Shown here: piece by piece, positions 10,406 through 22,284 of the stretch
Numbering within the stretch: the first letter of the stretch is position 1
Layout of the letters: each line of letters begins with the position of its first letter
DNA from: Dryomyza anilis
Taxonomy: Eukaryota > Arthropoda > Insecta > Diptera > Dryomyzidae
Assembly: GCA_951804985.1 (NCBI GenBank)
Contig: OX638133.1
Location: 29,909,963-29,973,962 of the forward strand
Direction: 5' to 3'
Length of the DNA stretch: 64,000 nt
Program-made: the position numbers and the translations under genes
Notes under the pieces: model-generated
The model's input: only the letters and a program-made list of their open reading frames with translations
Databases searched by the model: none
Told to the model about the DNA's origin: nothing

Positions 10406-11790
10406 TCTGTGTATATGACTCCACTTCAGCTGATCTAAATTCGAGTTTTTTCGTTTTTGCTACACTTGAGATAAAATCAAAATTTGCCCGTTTGTATTTG
10501 CGTCATTATTTTTAAGTTTTAGAATTATGAACGGTTTCTGGAAAAAAAAACAGAAAATAATGTATTGTATCATATAGACTTTCGTCTTGAATACCATAGA
10601 TTTTATCATTTTAAATGTTCCGATGGTGTTTGACATTTTTCTGGAAATATTCATATGCTAAAAAAGTTCAAGAAATTTATGAATTTTTTAATAAAATATA
10701 AAATTTCTATTTAGATATACAAGTATTTTTCTCTAAATGCAAAACATGATACTCATCAGAAACAAAACGTGCCATACCTGCCGTTTTCTCATCGTCATCT
10801 GGGTTCTCAATGGTTATAGAGCACCAATTTAAAGTGGGCGGAAAGCCCTTTGTTCATTAAGTAGTACTTAGTTAAATGATCTATTAAATTACTTGGAAAT
10901 GGCAATTACACTGCACTGTTTGTTGTACGTTCTACGTTGATTTGTAAAACTGATTATGGTATTCTGTGGAAATACCTCTCATTTTGTGATATTTTATAAA
11001 AGTAAAGAAAAAACATAATAAGGGTTTTGAAGTATAATTGTTAATGTGTATGATATACTTATTGATGATTATTTCTTTTGTTTAATTTTTTTTGATTTGA
11101 TAAGGGCAATATATTTTATAAAGAAACCTTTTTAAAGGATAGGGGTTTTAAAAGAGTTTCTAGTTTTGACTTTCCACTCGCCCAATTTATCAGAGTCATT
11201 TCCATGCAAGTTTTTCGACTTTGTAAATTAGCTTATTTTTGACCTGCTAACATGCACATGAGGACATTATACAATAAGTATTAAAATTATCTTTTATTAG
11301 TCCTGTTGTGAAAACCAAGCTGGTAGTGAAAACCAATTCGTGATATCACTTACCTGACTCTAGCTATATTTATTCAAAGAATACCCCAATTTTAGGGTAT
11401 TATTAAACCCAACAGCCGTTAATGGGTTAATAGGTACCAATCTGTAGAATTTGTGAATTTAAAATATATCATAATTGTATAGTCCAATTTTAATTATAAC
11501 TTATTTTTTATTTGCTGTTTTTTTGTATGTTTTCTATATATTTTTTTTTGTAAATAAAATTTTGCTTCTTGTTCACGCTAACATTTTAAAAAATCTCCCA
11601 AAATTATCATATGGCAAAGGCATGACATTTCATAAATTAAAAAATAACCAACGCAATTCACGTTTTTATTAATATGGCTGTTTATTTCTTTGAAAATATA
11701 TAAAAAAAAAATTATAAAAAAAAAAAAAAAATTCAAAACTATATTTTATGCATAATTTTTAAATAAATCCAAAATTATATAATAATCGAA
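10406..11790. other. AT-rich stretch, no gene recognised
   Basis: Single-copy-looking DNA. Frames of 60-89 codons are low in complexity and show no motif. Poly-A tracts at 11700-11730 precede the candidate exon. Confidence 0.5.
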
Positions 11791-11951
11791 AACAATTTGT
11801 TTGAAAAAAAAAATGAAAAATTGAAAAAAAATGAAAATCCCACCAATCTTCAAATTGAAAATCACGCATATTTCCATACGCACGCACCGAATGGTTTAAT
11901 GAACAACACACACACACATGCACACGTACACCCTGCGCACACATACGCAGA

Positions 11952-12181
11952 ATGTCAATGTTCTTCTTCCGCTTGCATAATCTCCAGCGTGCCGAGGAGA
12001 GCAAACGCAAGCGACGCGTCGAACGCCAACGTCAGCAGCAGCGTCAGCGACGCGGCGCCAAAGTCTTCCGATGCGTCAGCGATTCGACAGGACATCTCAC
12101 ACTAGCGCCGTCACGTCTCTTCGAAAGGACACCGATGAGTCCTTCCGACAGTCTCGATGAAATCGCGCTTCAGATACCCAG
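11952..12181 (+). CDS. Candidate host coding exon ending at a splice donor (partial gene)
   Basis: This is the only stretch with the look of host protein-coding sequence: GC-rich against an AT-rich background, open for 76 full codons from an ATG (context CAGAATG, purine at -3). It ends at ACCCAG/GTAAGC, a near-perfect fly 5' splice site, so the frame would continue in phase 2 in a downstream exon outside or far along the window. The predicted peptide has a hydrophobic start (MSMFFFRLHNL), then a strongly basic Arg/Gln/Lys stretch at residues 15-35 (KRKRR, RQRQQQRQRR), then a Ser/Pro-rich segment with the proline-directed sites RTPMSPSDSL near residues 59-68. The basic run could be a nuclear-localisation or nucleic-acid/lipid-binding patch. 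I do not recognise the protein. A second frame (11797-12105) overlaps it but reads as Ser/Ala low complexity and lacks the donor relation. An upstream acceptor is not evident, so this would be a first coding exon. Confidence 0.5.
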
Positions 12182-12459
12182 GTAAGCGAAAAGGACTTAA
12201 AGGATATATTGAGTGTTTGTGGCTGTGTGAAAGTATTTTTGGGATTGCATAAGGGTTCAATTTGTAGTTAAAGACTTTTGAGTTGAAGTCTAGGAAATAA
12301 AGGCAAATTATACAAAATCATAAAGTTTTAACAAATTTTACACAGAAAAAAAATATAATACACCATAATATGATAAAAACTTTATTAAATTAGATAATTT
12401 GTCTCTAGATAATTTGTTTATTAAAACTGAATTAACATCAAATTCATCATAATTATAAA
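12182..12459 (+). other. Putative intron start after the candidate exon
   Basis: GTAAGCGAAAAGG opens the inferred intron and composition falls back at once to AT-rich. ACACAGAAAAAAAATA at about 12341 marks the approach to the 24-bp satellite. No acceptor was matched. Confidence 0.35.
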
Positions 12460-14045
12460 TAATTCATACTGTCAATCAAGTTTTCATAGTATTTATGAAT
12501 CATTTATGAAAAATTCATAGTATTTTTGAAGTTTTTTTTAAAGTATTCAAGGTAGTTATGAAGAGTTCATAATAATTATGGAGTATTCATAAGAATTATG
12601 AAGTATTGTTGCTATTTATGAAGTATTCATTGTATTGATGAATGTATTAATAATATTTATGAAGTATTCATATCATGGCATTTATAAATGATTCGATATA
12701 ATAATGAAGATTAAAACGTATTTGTAAAGTAATTGAAATGTTTATAAAATATACATAGCATTTATGAAATATTCGTTGTTTTTATGAAGCATTTAAATTG
12801 TTGATGATGTGGGCATTCTCATTCTGGAATATTAGTTGTGTTTATGATGAATTCAGAGTATTTCTTTTTTAACAATATTCATTATATTTATGTTGAATTC
12901 ATAGTACAAATGAAAAATTTATAATATTTATGAAATATTCATAATATAAATAAAGAAATTATAATATTTATGTAATTTTCATAGTATTCACAATATATTC
13001 ATAGTGTTTATGAATACAGTAATCATAGATTTTATGAATATAGTATTCATAGTATTTATGAATATAAAATTCATAGTGTTTATGAATATAGTATTCATAG
13101 TATTAATGAATATAGTATTCGTAGAATTTATGAATATAATATTCATAGTATTTATGAATATAGTATTCATAGTATATTTGAAAATAGTATTCATAGTATT
13201 TATGAATATAGTATTCATAGTATTTATGAATATAGTATTCATAGTATTTATGAATTTAGTATTCATAGTATTTATGAATATAGTATTCATAGTATTTATG
13301 AATATAGTATTTATGAGTATTGTATTCATAGTATTTATAAATATGGTATTCATAGTATTTATGAATATAGAATTCATAGTATTTATGAACTTAGTATTCA
13401 TAGTATATATGAATATAGTATTCATAGTATTTATGAATATAGTATTCATGGTATTTATGAATATAGTATTCATTGTATTTATGAATATAGTATTTATGAA
13501 TATTGTATTCATAGTATCTATAAATATGGTATGATAGTATATATGAAAAATAATATTATTTAAATAATATTCATAGTATTCACAATATATTCATAGTATT
13601 TATGAATATAGTATTCATAGTATTTATGAATGTTGTATTCATAGTATTTAGGAATATAGTATTCATATCATTTATGAATATAGTATTCATAGAATTTATG
13701 AATATAGTATTCATAGTATTTATTAATGTTGTATTCATAGTATTTAGGAATATAGTATTCATAGCATTTATGAATATAGTATTCATAGAATTTATGAATA
13801 TAGTATTCATAGTATTTATGAATGTTGTATTCATAGTATTTAGGAATATAGTATTCATAGCATTTATGAATATAGTATTCATAGCATTTATAAATATAGT
13901 ATTCATAGTATTTATGATTATAGTATTCATTATTTTTTGAATAAAGTATTCATAACATTTATGAATATAGTATTCATATCTTTTATAAAATGCTCATAGA
14001 ATAAACGAACTATTCATAGTATTTAGGAAGTATTCATAATATTTA
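12460..14045. repeat. 24-bp satellite (TTTATGAATATAGTATTCATAGTA)
   Basis: The core at 12990-13950 holds about 40 copies of a 24-bp unit in which TTCATA and TATGAA alternate, so it can fold on itself. The flanks (12460-12990 and 13950-14045) are diverged copies. From 13629 a four-unit block of 96 bp repeats three times (the GAATGTTGTATTC variant near 13628, 13724 and 13820). The unit length of 24 keeps frames open on both strands, giving four spurious N-I-V-F-I-V-F-M type frames. Confidence 0.95.
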
Positions 14046-14860
14046 TGAACTTGGAACCGGAATAGCGAAACCCATTTGTTATACATCTTAGAGCCGATAT
14101 CAAAAAAAAAGTAACAACAGACATCACAACCGGTTTTTATATTTTAAAAATTTTCGGCTTAGTCAATTATTTTAAATATATTTTTAATGACTCTTTCAAA
14201 ATGCAATTTAATTTTTAATTTTAAAAAACGAACCGCAATTAATTTGGGACTTTGCGAACATTTGCAAAATATGAGTTTACTCCAAAGAATAAAACCAATT
14301 AATTACAATAAATCAGTCAGTCGCTATCTCTACTCAATGGTTCCATCGTCCCCAACCATAACAATTATAATAACATTAACTAATGGCTCGTGTAACGCAC
14401 ATTGTAGGTGACAGTGTTGTCACATGCAATATAATGAAATGATGTTAATGAAATATGACTCGTATATAAATTTCCAACTAAGATAAACATTGTGCGAACA
14501 AAGACCTTTAGTCCTTGTGTATTGTATCAATCAATTGACGTAGACTTGGCAGTGCTACGAAGAATTTTTATCATTCTTGTCTCTGTATAACAATGTACCA
14601 AATAAAATGGTAACATGGTTTGGATATAATAAATGGACTTGGATAATTGTCTTTAGTGTGTATTGAAATTCAAATTATATTAATTAAAACCTATCAACCT
14701 AACAATTAACTATAATATTCAATTGAAACTATCTTTCTTTTATTTGTAGTAAATCAAAACAAGGCAATGATATATTATTATAACAAACATAATATGATTT
14801 TGATTAAGAATGTATAATAAAGTTAGTTTGTAAAAAATGATTTAAGAAATTGTAATTTTT
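14046..14860. other. AT-rich stretch, no gene recognised
   Basis: Looks single-copy. A 74-codon plus frame (14187-14411) lacks recognisable features. Confidence 0.5.
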
Positions 14861-14995
14861 TACTATCGTAGGTTTGCATACCGAGAGGTAGCGCGATATA
14901 GAAACATTTTTTCTATGAAAAGATGTTGTTAGTCTCAGCCCATATTTGAACATGGGAACTTGCGGATCGTAGTCCAACGCTCTTACCACTGTGTA
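14861..14995 (-). mobile_element. SINE fragment (tRNA-like head and body)
   Basis: A diverged reverse copy of the SINE covers the GTAGGTTTGC...GAGAGGTAGCGCG body, the TCTATGAAAAGATGTTGTTAG block and the tRNA-like head (AGTCCAACGCTCTTACCACT). The 3' tail is missing. It is more diverged than the other copies. Confidence 0.8.
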
Positions 14996-15061
14996 GTCAA
15001 CGCTACAATTATTATGTTTCTTTATGTTATAAATATGTTCGATTTTAATACAAATACAAAT

Positions 15062-15176
15062 TTAGTAATACAAAATTAAGTCCAGGGATATTTAAGTTAT
15101 TTAATTGGTAATAAAAGAAAATATCATTACCAATCAAATAATTTAAATATCCCTGGACTTAATTTTGTATTACTAA
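15062..15176. repeat. Near-perfect inverted repeat (51-bp arms)
   Basis: The arm at 15062-15112 (TTAGTAATACAAAATTAAGT...) is inverted at 15126-15176 with two mismatches, separated by a 13-bp loop. It would form a long hairpin. It may be a miniature foldback element or a recent palindromic duplication. Confidence 0.9.
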
Positions 15177-17480
15177 GGGCAGTTTAGAAATACTGTTTCG
15201 AAATATTCAAGGCAGATAAAAGCGAAGTTCATCAAAACTATCTATTTTCTAAACATTCACAAAATATGGCAGAAATATGTCTAAAAACTTCATAAAGTAT
15301 GAGTCCTATTAGAGATCTGCAGAAATGTATTTGAAGTTCTGCAAAATATTCATTACTGCACTCTACAATATTGAGTGAATTTTGCAATGACAGTCGACAG
15401 TATTATAGTGAAGGCTCTCCAACGAATTCACTTCACTGCAGTATTTCTTTTATTGATGTCAAGTACTGCCAACTCATTTTTTTTATCAAAATATTAAATG
15501 TCTTAAAAAACAAAACCAAAAGACACTACTGTCGCAGAAAATGAAACAAGTACAGTGACTGTAGTGAATGCAACGAGTAACGAGTGAGAAGACGAACTTT
15601 GAAAAACAATGTTTTTGAATATTTTCTATATTTCATTATAATTTCTTATCATTCTTAGAGTAATAATGAAAAAAAAAATTGTAAAATGCACCGAGTTTTC
15701 AATGTCATAAACAGTTAATTTCAGTGTTTGTTTTTTTTTTTTGCACATCATTACAGACCTCTTTACTCTACAACTACGTCTTGTTTGTGTTTTGTTTTGA
15801 CAGTACTTGGTACTTTATTGTTGCGATCAACACATTTATTGGTTGTTCAAGCATACAAATGGCGACAGTAAATGTTTTAACATAAAATGATTGTCTTAAA
15901 ATGGGTTTCAAATGCATTTCTGCAGATGTTTAATACCTATACTTTCTCTACAATTTTTCATATACCTTAGTATTTGCCAGAAATATTCGTAAAATATTCC
16001 TAAAAAATTCCATTAATTTTATCTCGGGTTACTTATAATAGATATATTTTATTAATTTTTGTCTATATCTGTTCAAATCTATAAAAACAAAATCTCTAAA
16101 TTGTCTTACGGATGCCAAAATATTGTCTACGTTTGAATTTGTCAATCTTACAATAGTTTAGAATCATTTTAAGCAGCCATAGGTGGACTTTGCCTATTTT
16201 CTGTCCATACCCAAAATATGCCATGAATCTGCCATTAAAATTCCACAAAAAATATGACAACCTAAACATTCTACAGTCTTCTAACTATCTAAGTGTTTGC
16301 CGGAAATATTCCTCAAAATTTATTTTATTTTTGGCCTTAAGGCTTTTGGAATTACAATGAAGAACAAAATAAAAAAAAAATGAAAGGAATTTTATCTCAG
16401 AATGCTATATAAAATTTTTATCAGGTTGTAAACATTTTTTAGAAACATTCTAGTCAGACAAAGACATAGTTTCTATCAAAAGATGCCAATTTTTTGGCTG
16501 TGCTCAAAGTATACATGGATTATGCCTTTTAAATTAAAGAAAAAATTGATAACCTCCCTCGACGATATTTATGGCTTGCTCACGACAGATAAGAAATATA
16601 TTTTTGAAAGTTTTTAAGCTGAAAAGGGCGGAATTTCTTTCAAAAACCAGTCTCTTTTCAGTTTGGTCCTAAAATATGACTTTAAAAATCCATCAAAGTT
16701 GATAATCTACCATACCCGTCCCACAAACTTCGCAGAAATATTCTTCAAAAAAATTTGCCCCGAACTACCGAGATAATTATCTAAATGTATGACATTTGAA
16801 TGGCAGGTTTTCAGCATATCTTTGGAGCGGCAGAAAATTTGTATTCCTAGATATTTCAGGAGTATTCCCGGCATATTTCCAGTAAACACACAGATAAATG
16901 GAAGTTTTTGGAAAGTGTCAGAAAGTGCCCAGACAACATTTTTTGCAAGAACGAGGCAGCTTAGTAACATTTTGTCGATATATTTCCAACAGACAAAGGC
17001 GAAGTTTTTATCAAAAGCTGTCTGTTTTCTGCCCGTTTCCCAAATATGCGTGAATCCGCCATAAAAATTCCACAAAAATTTGCAACCTGCTATACACTTT
17101 CCAAAATATTCTATTTACCTGTGCGTTTGCCGGAAATATGTCCGAAATATTCCAGAAAACTGCCAAAAATTTTGTCTCGGGAGATTATTAAATGTTATGG
17201 AACTTTTAAAGCATATTCCCGGCATATTTTGGTAACTGTTAGACAGATAATGGTACAAACTCCGCATTTGTGTGCTTCAAAAATGTGGAAAAAATATTTC
17301 TATACTTCTATGAGCCTGTCAAAAATTATGTCTGGGAACATTTTGATACAAATTCTGTCTTTTGATAGAATGTTTCTGATTTATGTTGATTCCAAATAAT
17401 GTTGTCTAGGGCTTAGCCGTAGGTTTGTCGAAAATATCCCCCGAAATATTCTAGAAAAACACCATAAATTTGTTTTCGGA
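15177..17480. repeat. Diverged long-period satellite (TTTGCCGGAAATATTCC)
   Basis: Phrases recur every few hundred bases: GTTTGCCGGAAATATTCC/GTCC, CATGAATCTGCCATTAAAAT / GTGAATCCGCCATAAAAATT, TCCACAAAAA, ACAGACAAAGGCGAAGTTTT, and TTTTGTCTCGGG. This indicates an old, much-diverged tandem array. Related sequence lies at 55216-55882, and weaker matches at about 49620-49830. Frames on both strands (for example 16707-17399) are by-products. Confidence 0.6.
15315..15927. mobile_element. TIR element inserted in the diverged satellite
   Basis: ATCTGCAGAAATGTATTTGAA at 15315 is inverted at 15927 (TTCAAATGCATTTCTGCAGAT). The interior contains CAGTG/CACTG-rich sequence (for example CACTTCACTGCAGTA, ACAGTGACTGTAGTGAATG) and no transposase frame. 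A related, oppositely oriented copy ends at 31456. Confidence 0.65.
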
Positions 17481-18661
17481 ATTTGTAATTTTACTAAATC
17501 TATGCTATGCTCATTCCCAAGATTAAGGATATATAAATGATATATAAATCAAGGTGCTGCTTTGAATGTCAATTTCTTTCCAGTTGAAAGAAAAAATTTG
17601 TAGGTAGAGAACGATTTGAATTTTTCGACTTTTCAACTTTCTTTATAAAATATATTTAGAATACTTTTATAAATTTCGATTAAATAAATTGTTTATGAAA
17701 TCTCTTAGAAAATTGTGATTTTCTTCTGTACATTTTTCACCTGTTTAACAGAAAAATTAGCACAAAATATAAATTACAAAAATAAAGTAATTTTTGAAAT
17801 ACAAAAGCACAACCATCACAAAGTCAACAAATGCAGCAAAAACCTAAGTACACAAGTTGCAGCACATTTGCAAACTCCAATAGACGGACCTTAGGATGTT
17901 CTGTGGGTCGGCCGGTATATCGGTCACTCTTTCAGACGTTGTGTATGTGTGCAACATATAAACAAAGGATTCGCTTTTAGAATAAACAAGGAATTCAGTT
18001 TTGCAGTCTGGCTCTAAGGTAGAACTTTAGCCTAGTTGAGTGTGTAAACAAAATACATAGTCGAATGGGCTGCAATGTCGCTATTTTGTGTTTCTTTGCA
18101 AATACTCTAAACCTGTGCCACGTGAAACCAATGGTCACAAAGTAGAAAATAGAGTTCTCCAGGTTACATTGTTGCAAAAATGTGTTGCTACTTATATTAC
18201 TTACTACGACAATGAAAGTATTTCAAAAACAAACAAACAAAAAGAAGAAAAATTTTGTAATATTCCTGCGCTTTCATGTTGTCGTTGTTAAAACATCAAA
18301 AAATAATAAAATAGGCCAGAAAGCATTGCCTTCAAGTGTCAAAAGAAGGCTCATAAATAAAATGTACTTAAATTGATGTAAAAAATTTAGCAGCATGTTG
18401 GAAAAAATACCCGAAACTTTGGACAGAACTGTCGACGCATAAATTATTTAATTTCCTGCATATAATTAAAAACTGTCAACATAATGCTTAGACACTTTTG
18501 TAATATATACGATTATTTTTGGGAAGCTCTTTTTTTTAAATGAAATAAAGAAATAAAATAAAACATTTGATGTTATATTAAAGAAACTATACAAAATACA
18601 AAAAACAACAATTTTATAAAGTAATAAATCAATCAATAAATTAATTATTTTATTATAAAAT
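17481..18661. other. Unassigned stretch, no gene recognised
   Basis: 17850-18130 is slightly GC-richer and gives short frames on both strands without motifs. 18540-18661 grades into AATCAA-type low complexity leading to the satellite. Confidence 0.45.
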
Positions 18662-21302
18662 AAATCATATAATCAAATAATCAAATAATCAAATAATCAA
18701 ATAATCAAATAATCAAATAATCAAATAATCAAATAATCAAATAATCAAATAATCAAATAATCAAATAATCAAATAATCAAATAATCAAATAATCAAATAA
18801 TCAAATAATCAAATAATCAAATAATCAAATAATCAAATAATCAAATAATCAAATAATCAAATAATCAAATAATCAAATAATCAAATAATCAAATAATCAA
18901 ATAATCAAATAATCAAATAATCAAATAATCAAATAATCAAATAATCAAATAATCAAATAATCAAATAATCAAATAATCAAATAATCAAATAATCAAATAA
19001 TCAAATAATCAAATAATCAAATAATCAAATAATCAAATAATCAAATAATCAAATAATCAAATAATCAAATAATCAAATAATCAAATAATCAAATAATCAA
19101 ATAATCAAATAATCAAATAATCAAATAATCAAATAATCAAATAATCAAATAATCAAATAATCAAATAATCAAATAATCAAATAATCAAATAATCAAATAA
19201 TCAAATAATCAAATAATCAAATAATCAAATAATCAAATAATCGAATAATCAAATAATCAAATAATCAAATAATCAAATAATCAAATAATCAAATAATCAA
19301 ATAATCAAATAATCAAATAATCAAATAATCAAATAATCAAATAATCAAATAATCAAATAATCAAATAATCAAATAATCAAATAATCAAATAATCAAATAA
19401 TCAAATAATCAAATAATCAAATAATCAAATAATCAAATAATCAAATAATCAAATAATCAAATAATCAAATAATCAAATAATCAAATAATCAAATAATCAA
19501 ATAATCAAATAATCAAATAATCAAATAATCAAATAATCAAATAATCAAATAATCAAATAATCAAATAATCAAATAATCAAATAATCAAATAATCAAATAA
19601 TCAAATAATCAAATAATCAAATAATCAAATAATCAAATAATCAAATAATCAAATAATCAAATAATCAAATAATCAAATAATCAAATAATCAAATAATCAA
19701 ATAATCAAATAATCAAATAATCAAATAATCAAATAATCAAATAATCGAATAATCAAATAATCAAATAATCAAATAATCAAATAATCAAATAATCAAATAA
19801 TCAAATAATCAAATAATCAAATAATCAAATAATCAAATAATCAAATAATCAAATAATCAAATAATCAAATAATCAAATAATCAAATAATCAAATAATCAA
19901 ATAATCAAATAATCAAATAATCAAATAATCAAATAATCAAATAATCAAATAATCAAATAATCAAATAATCAAAATTTCAAATAATCAAATAATCAAATAA
20001 TCAAATAATCAAATAATTAAATAATCAAATAATCAAATAATCAAATAATCAAATAATCAAATAATCAAATAATCAAATAATCAAATAATCAAATAATCAA
20101 ATAATCAAATAATCAAATAATCAAATAATCAAATAATCAAATAATCAAATAATCAAATAATCAAATAATCAAATAATCAAATAATCAAATAATCAAATAA
20201 TCAAATAATCAAATAATCAAATAATCAAATAATCAAATAATCAAATAATCAAATAATCAAATAATCAAATAATTAAATAATCAAATAATCAAATAATCAA
20301 ATAATCAAATAATCAAATAATCAAATAATCAAATAATCAAATAATCAAATAATCAAATAATCAAATAATCAAATAATCAAATAATCAAATAATCAAATAA
20401 TCAAATAATCAAATAATCAAATAATCAAATAATCAAATAATCAAATAATCAAATAATCAAATAATCAAATAATCAAATACTCAAATAATCAAATAATCAA
20501 ATAATCAAATAATCAAATAATCAAATAATCAAATAATCAAATAATCAAATAATCAAATAATCAAATAATCAAATAATCAAATAATCGAATAATCAAATAA
20601 TCAAATAATCAAATAATCAAATAATCAAATAATCAAATAATCAAATAATCAAATAATCAAATAATCAAATAATCAAATAATCAAATAATCAAATAATCAA
20701 ATAATCAAATAATCAAATAATCAAATAATCAAATAATCAAATAATCAAATAATCAAATAATCAAATAATCAAATAATCAAATAATCAAATAATCAAATAA
20801 TCAAATAATCAAATAATCAAATAATCAAATAATCAAATAATCAAAATTTCAAATAATCAAATAATCAAATAATCAAATAATCAAATAATCAAATAATCAA
20901 ATAATCAAATAATCAAATAATCAAATAATCAAATAATCAAATAATCAAATAATCAAATAATCAAATAATCAAATAATCAAATAATCAAATAATCAAATAA
21001 TCAAATAATCAAATAATCAAATAATCAAATAATCAAATAATCAAATAATCAAATAATCAAATAATCAAATAATCAAATAATCAAATAATCAAATAATCAA
21101 ATAATCAAATAATCAAATAATCAAATAATCAAATAATCAAATAATCAAAATTTCAAATAATCAAATAATCAAATAATCAAATAATCAAATAATCAAATAA
21201 TCAAATAATCAAATAATCAAATAATCAAATAATCAAATAATCAAATAATCAAATAATCAAATAATCAAATAATCAAATAATCAAATAATCAAGTAATCAA
21301 AT
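18662..21302. repeat. 8-bp satellite (TCAAATAA)n
   Basis: About 330 nearly identical copies in 2.64 kb. Rare variants: TCGAATAA (G at 19243, 19747, 20587), AAAATTTC (19971, 20843, 21147), TTAAATAA (near 20017 and 20273) and TCAAATAC (near 20476). The G variants are 504 and 840 bp apart and the AAAATTTC variants 872 and 304 bp apart, all multiples of 8, indicating block duplications on top of slippage. Its homogeneity suggests recent expansion. TAA in the unit keeps frames short. Confidence 0.99.
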
Positions 21303-22284
21303 GATAAACTAAAATATAAAAAATGTTAAAAAGTATTCGAAATTTTGTAGAACTTTTCCATTTTCCTGTCAATTAAAGTTCAATGAAATGCAAAATGTAA
21401 AGTTCACTGCTCTGGGCATTGTACTTAAATGAAACGAAAATTTGCTTGTTTAAATAATGAAAGAAATGTCTTCTTATTTAAGTTCTTTCAGTTACATTAA
21501 TGGAATTTGTCAGCTCTGCTGTCTGTCTTTTTATTGCCAATTTCAACAAGTCACAGTTAATTGACTTTGTTGCCAAAGTTTTGCGAAATCATGCTGCACA
21601 TTATTCGTTGATACATGGTCAGTACTTTAACAAAAAAAGAAAAAATAAAAAGTTTATCAAAGGAACGTCACAAGTGAGTTGCCGCTAGTTATTTCATGAC
21701 TCATGTAGATGGAAAAAAAAGCAGAAATATATCTATTAAATTATATTATTCCACTCTTTCAGTTGGTAACTTCATTTTTCGAACTATATTACTTCACCTA
21801 TAAGCTTTCTGTATTTTGCTCTAAATATTCTTTGAAATACCTTTCCATTCAATATATCTGTCAGCGTCTTTTTATGAGCCTATCATGTATTTTCCTTTCC
21901 TTTTGCTATTTGTTGTATAAGTATTTCACTCTAGCCGAAGATAATCTTTTGCCGTAGTGTTCTGTTTATTCTGAGATAAGACGGTGCTCTTTACGTAATG
22001 TGTATTTTGATGCTATTAATAAATTCAGCATCAAATCTGAATAAATCTGTGGTTTATCTCGTCTTTGGTCAATAGGCATAAAATATACAAACAAAATTAT
22101 ATATATAATTCAAACGAATTACTAAGAGTATTTAAACCTAAAATAGCTGAAAATATATCAAAATATAAACTGTATAGAGTTAAATAACCTTTAAAAATTC
22201 TTTTCGAATACTACTTAGTAGAGAATTTCAACAATAATAATACAAAAATAAAACAATTACTGATCAATCAATAATATTTATAAT
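21303..22284. other. AT-rich stretch, no gene recognised
   Basis: Two plus-strand frames (21500-21688 and 21709-21957) have start codons and hydrophobic stretches but no recognisable domain, homologous neighbour or compositional support. I regard them as chance frames. Confidence 0.45.

Noticed and set aside
12988..13940. Mirror frames of 112-176 codons on both strands (N-T-I-F-I-N-T-M and N-I-V-F-I-V-F-M)
   Set aside because: The 24-bp satellite unit is a multiple of three without stops on either strand; composition is that of the repeat only.
16707..17399. Overlapping plus and minus frames of 91-122 codons
   Set aside because: They lie in the diverged TTTGCCGGAAATATTCC satellite, mirror each other and have no recognisable domain.
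18662..21302. CRISPR-like regular array
   Set aside because: The repeat is uninterrupted 8-bp tandem DNA without unique spacers, and the genome is eukaryotic.
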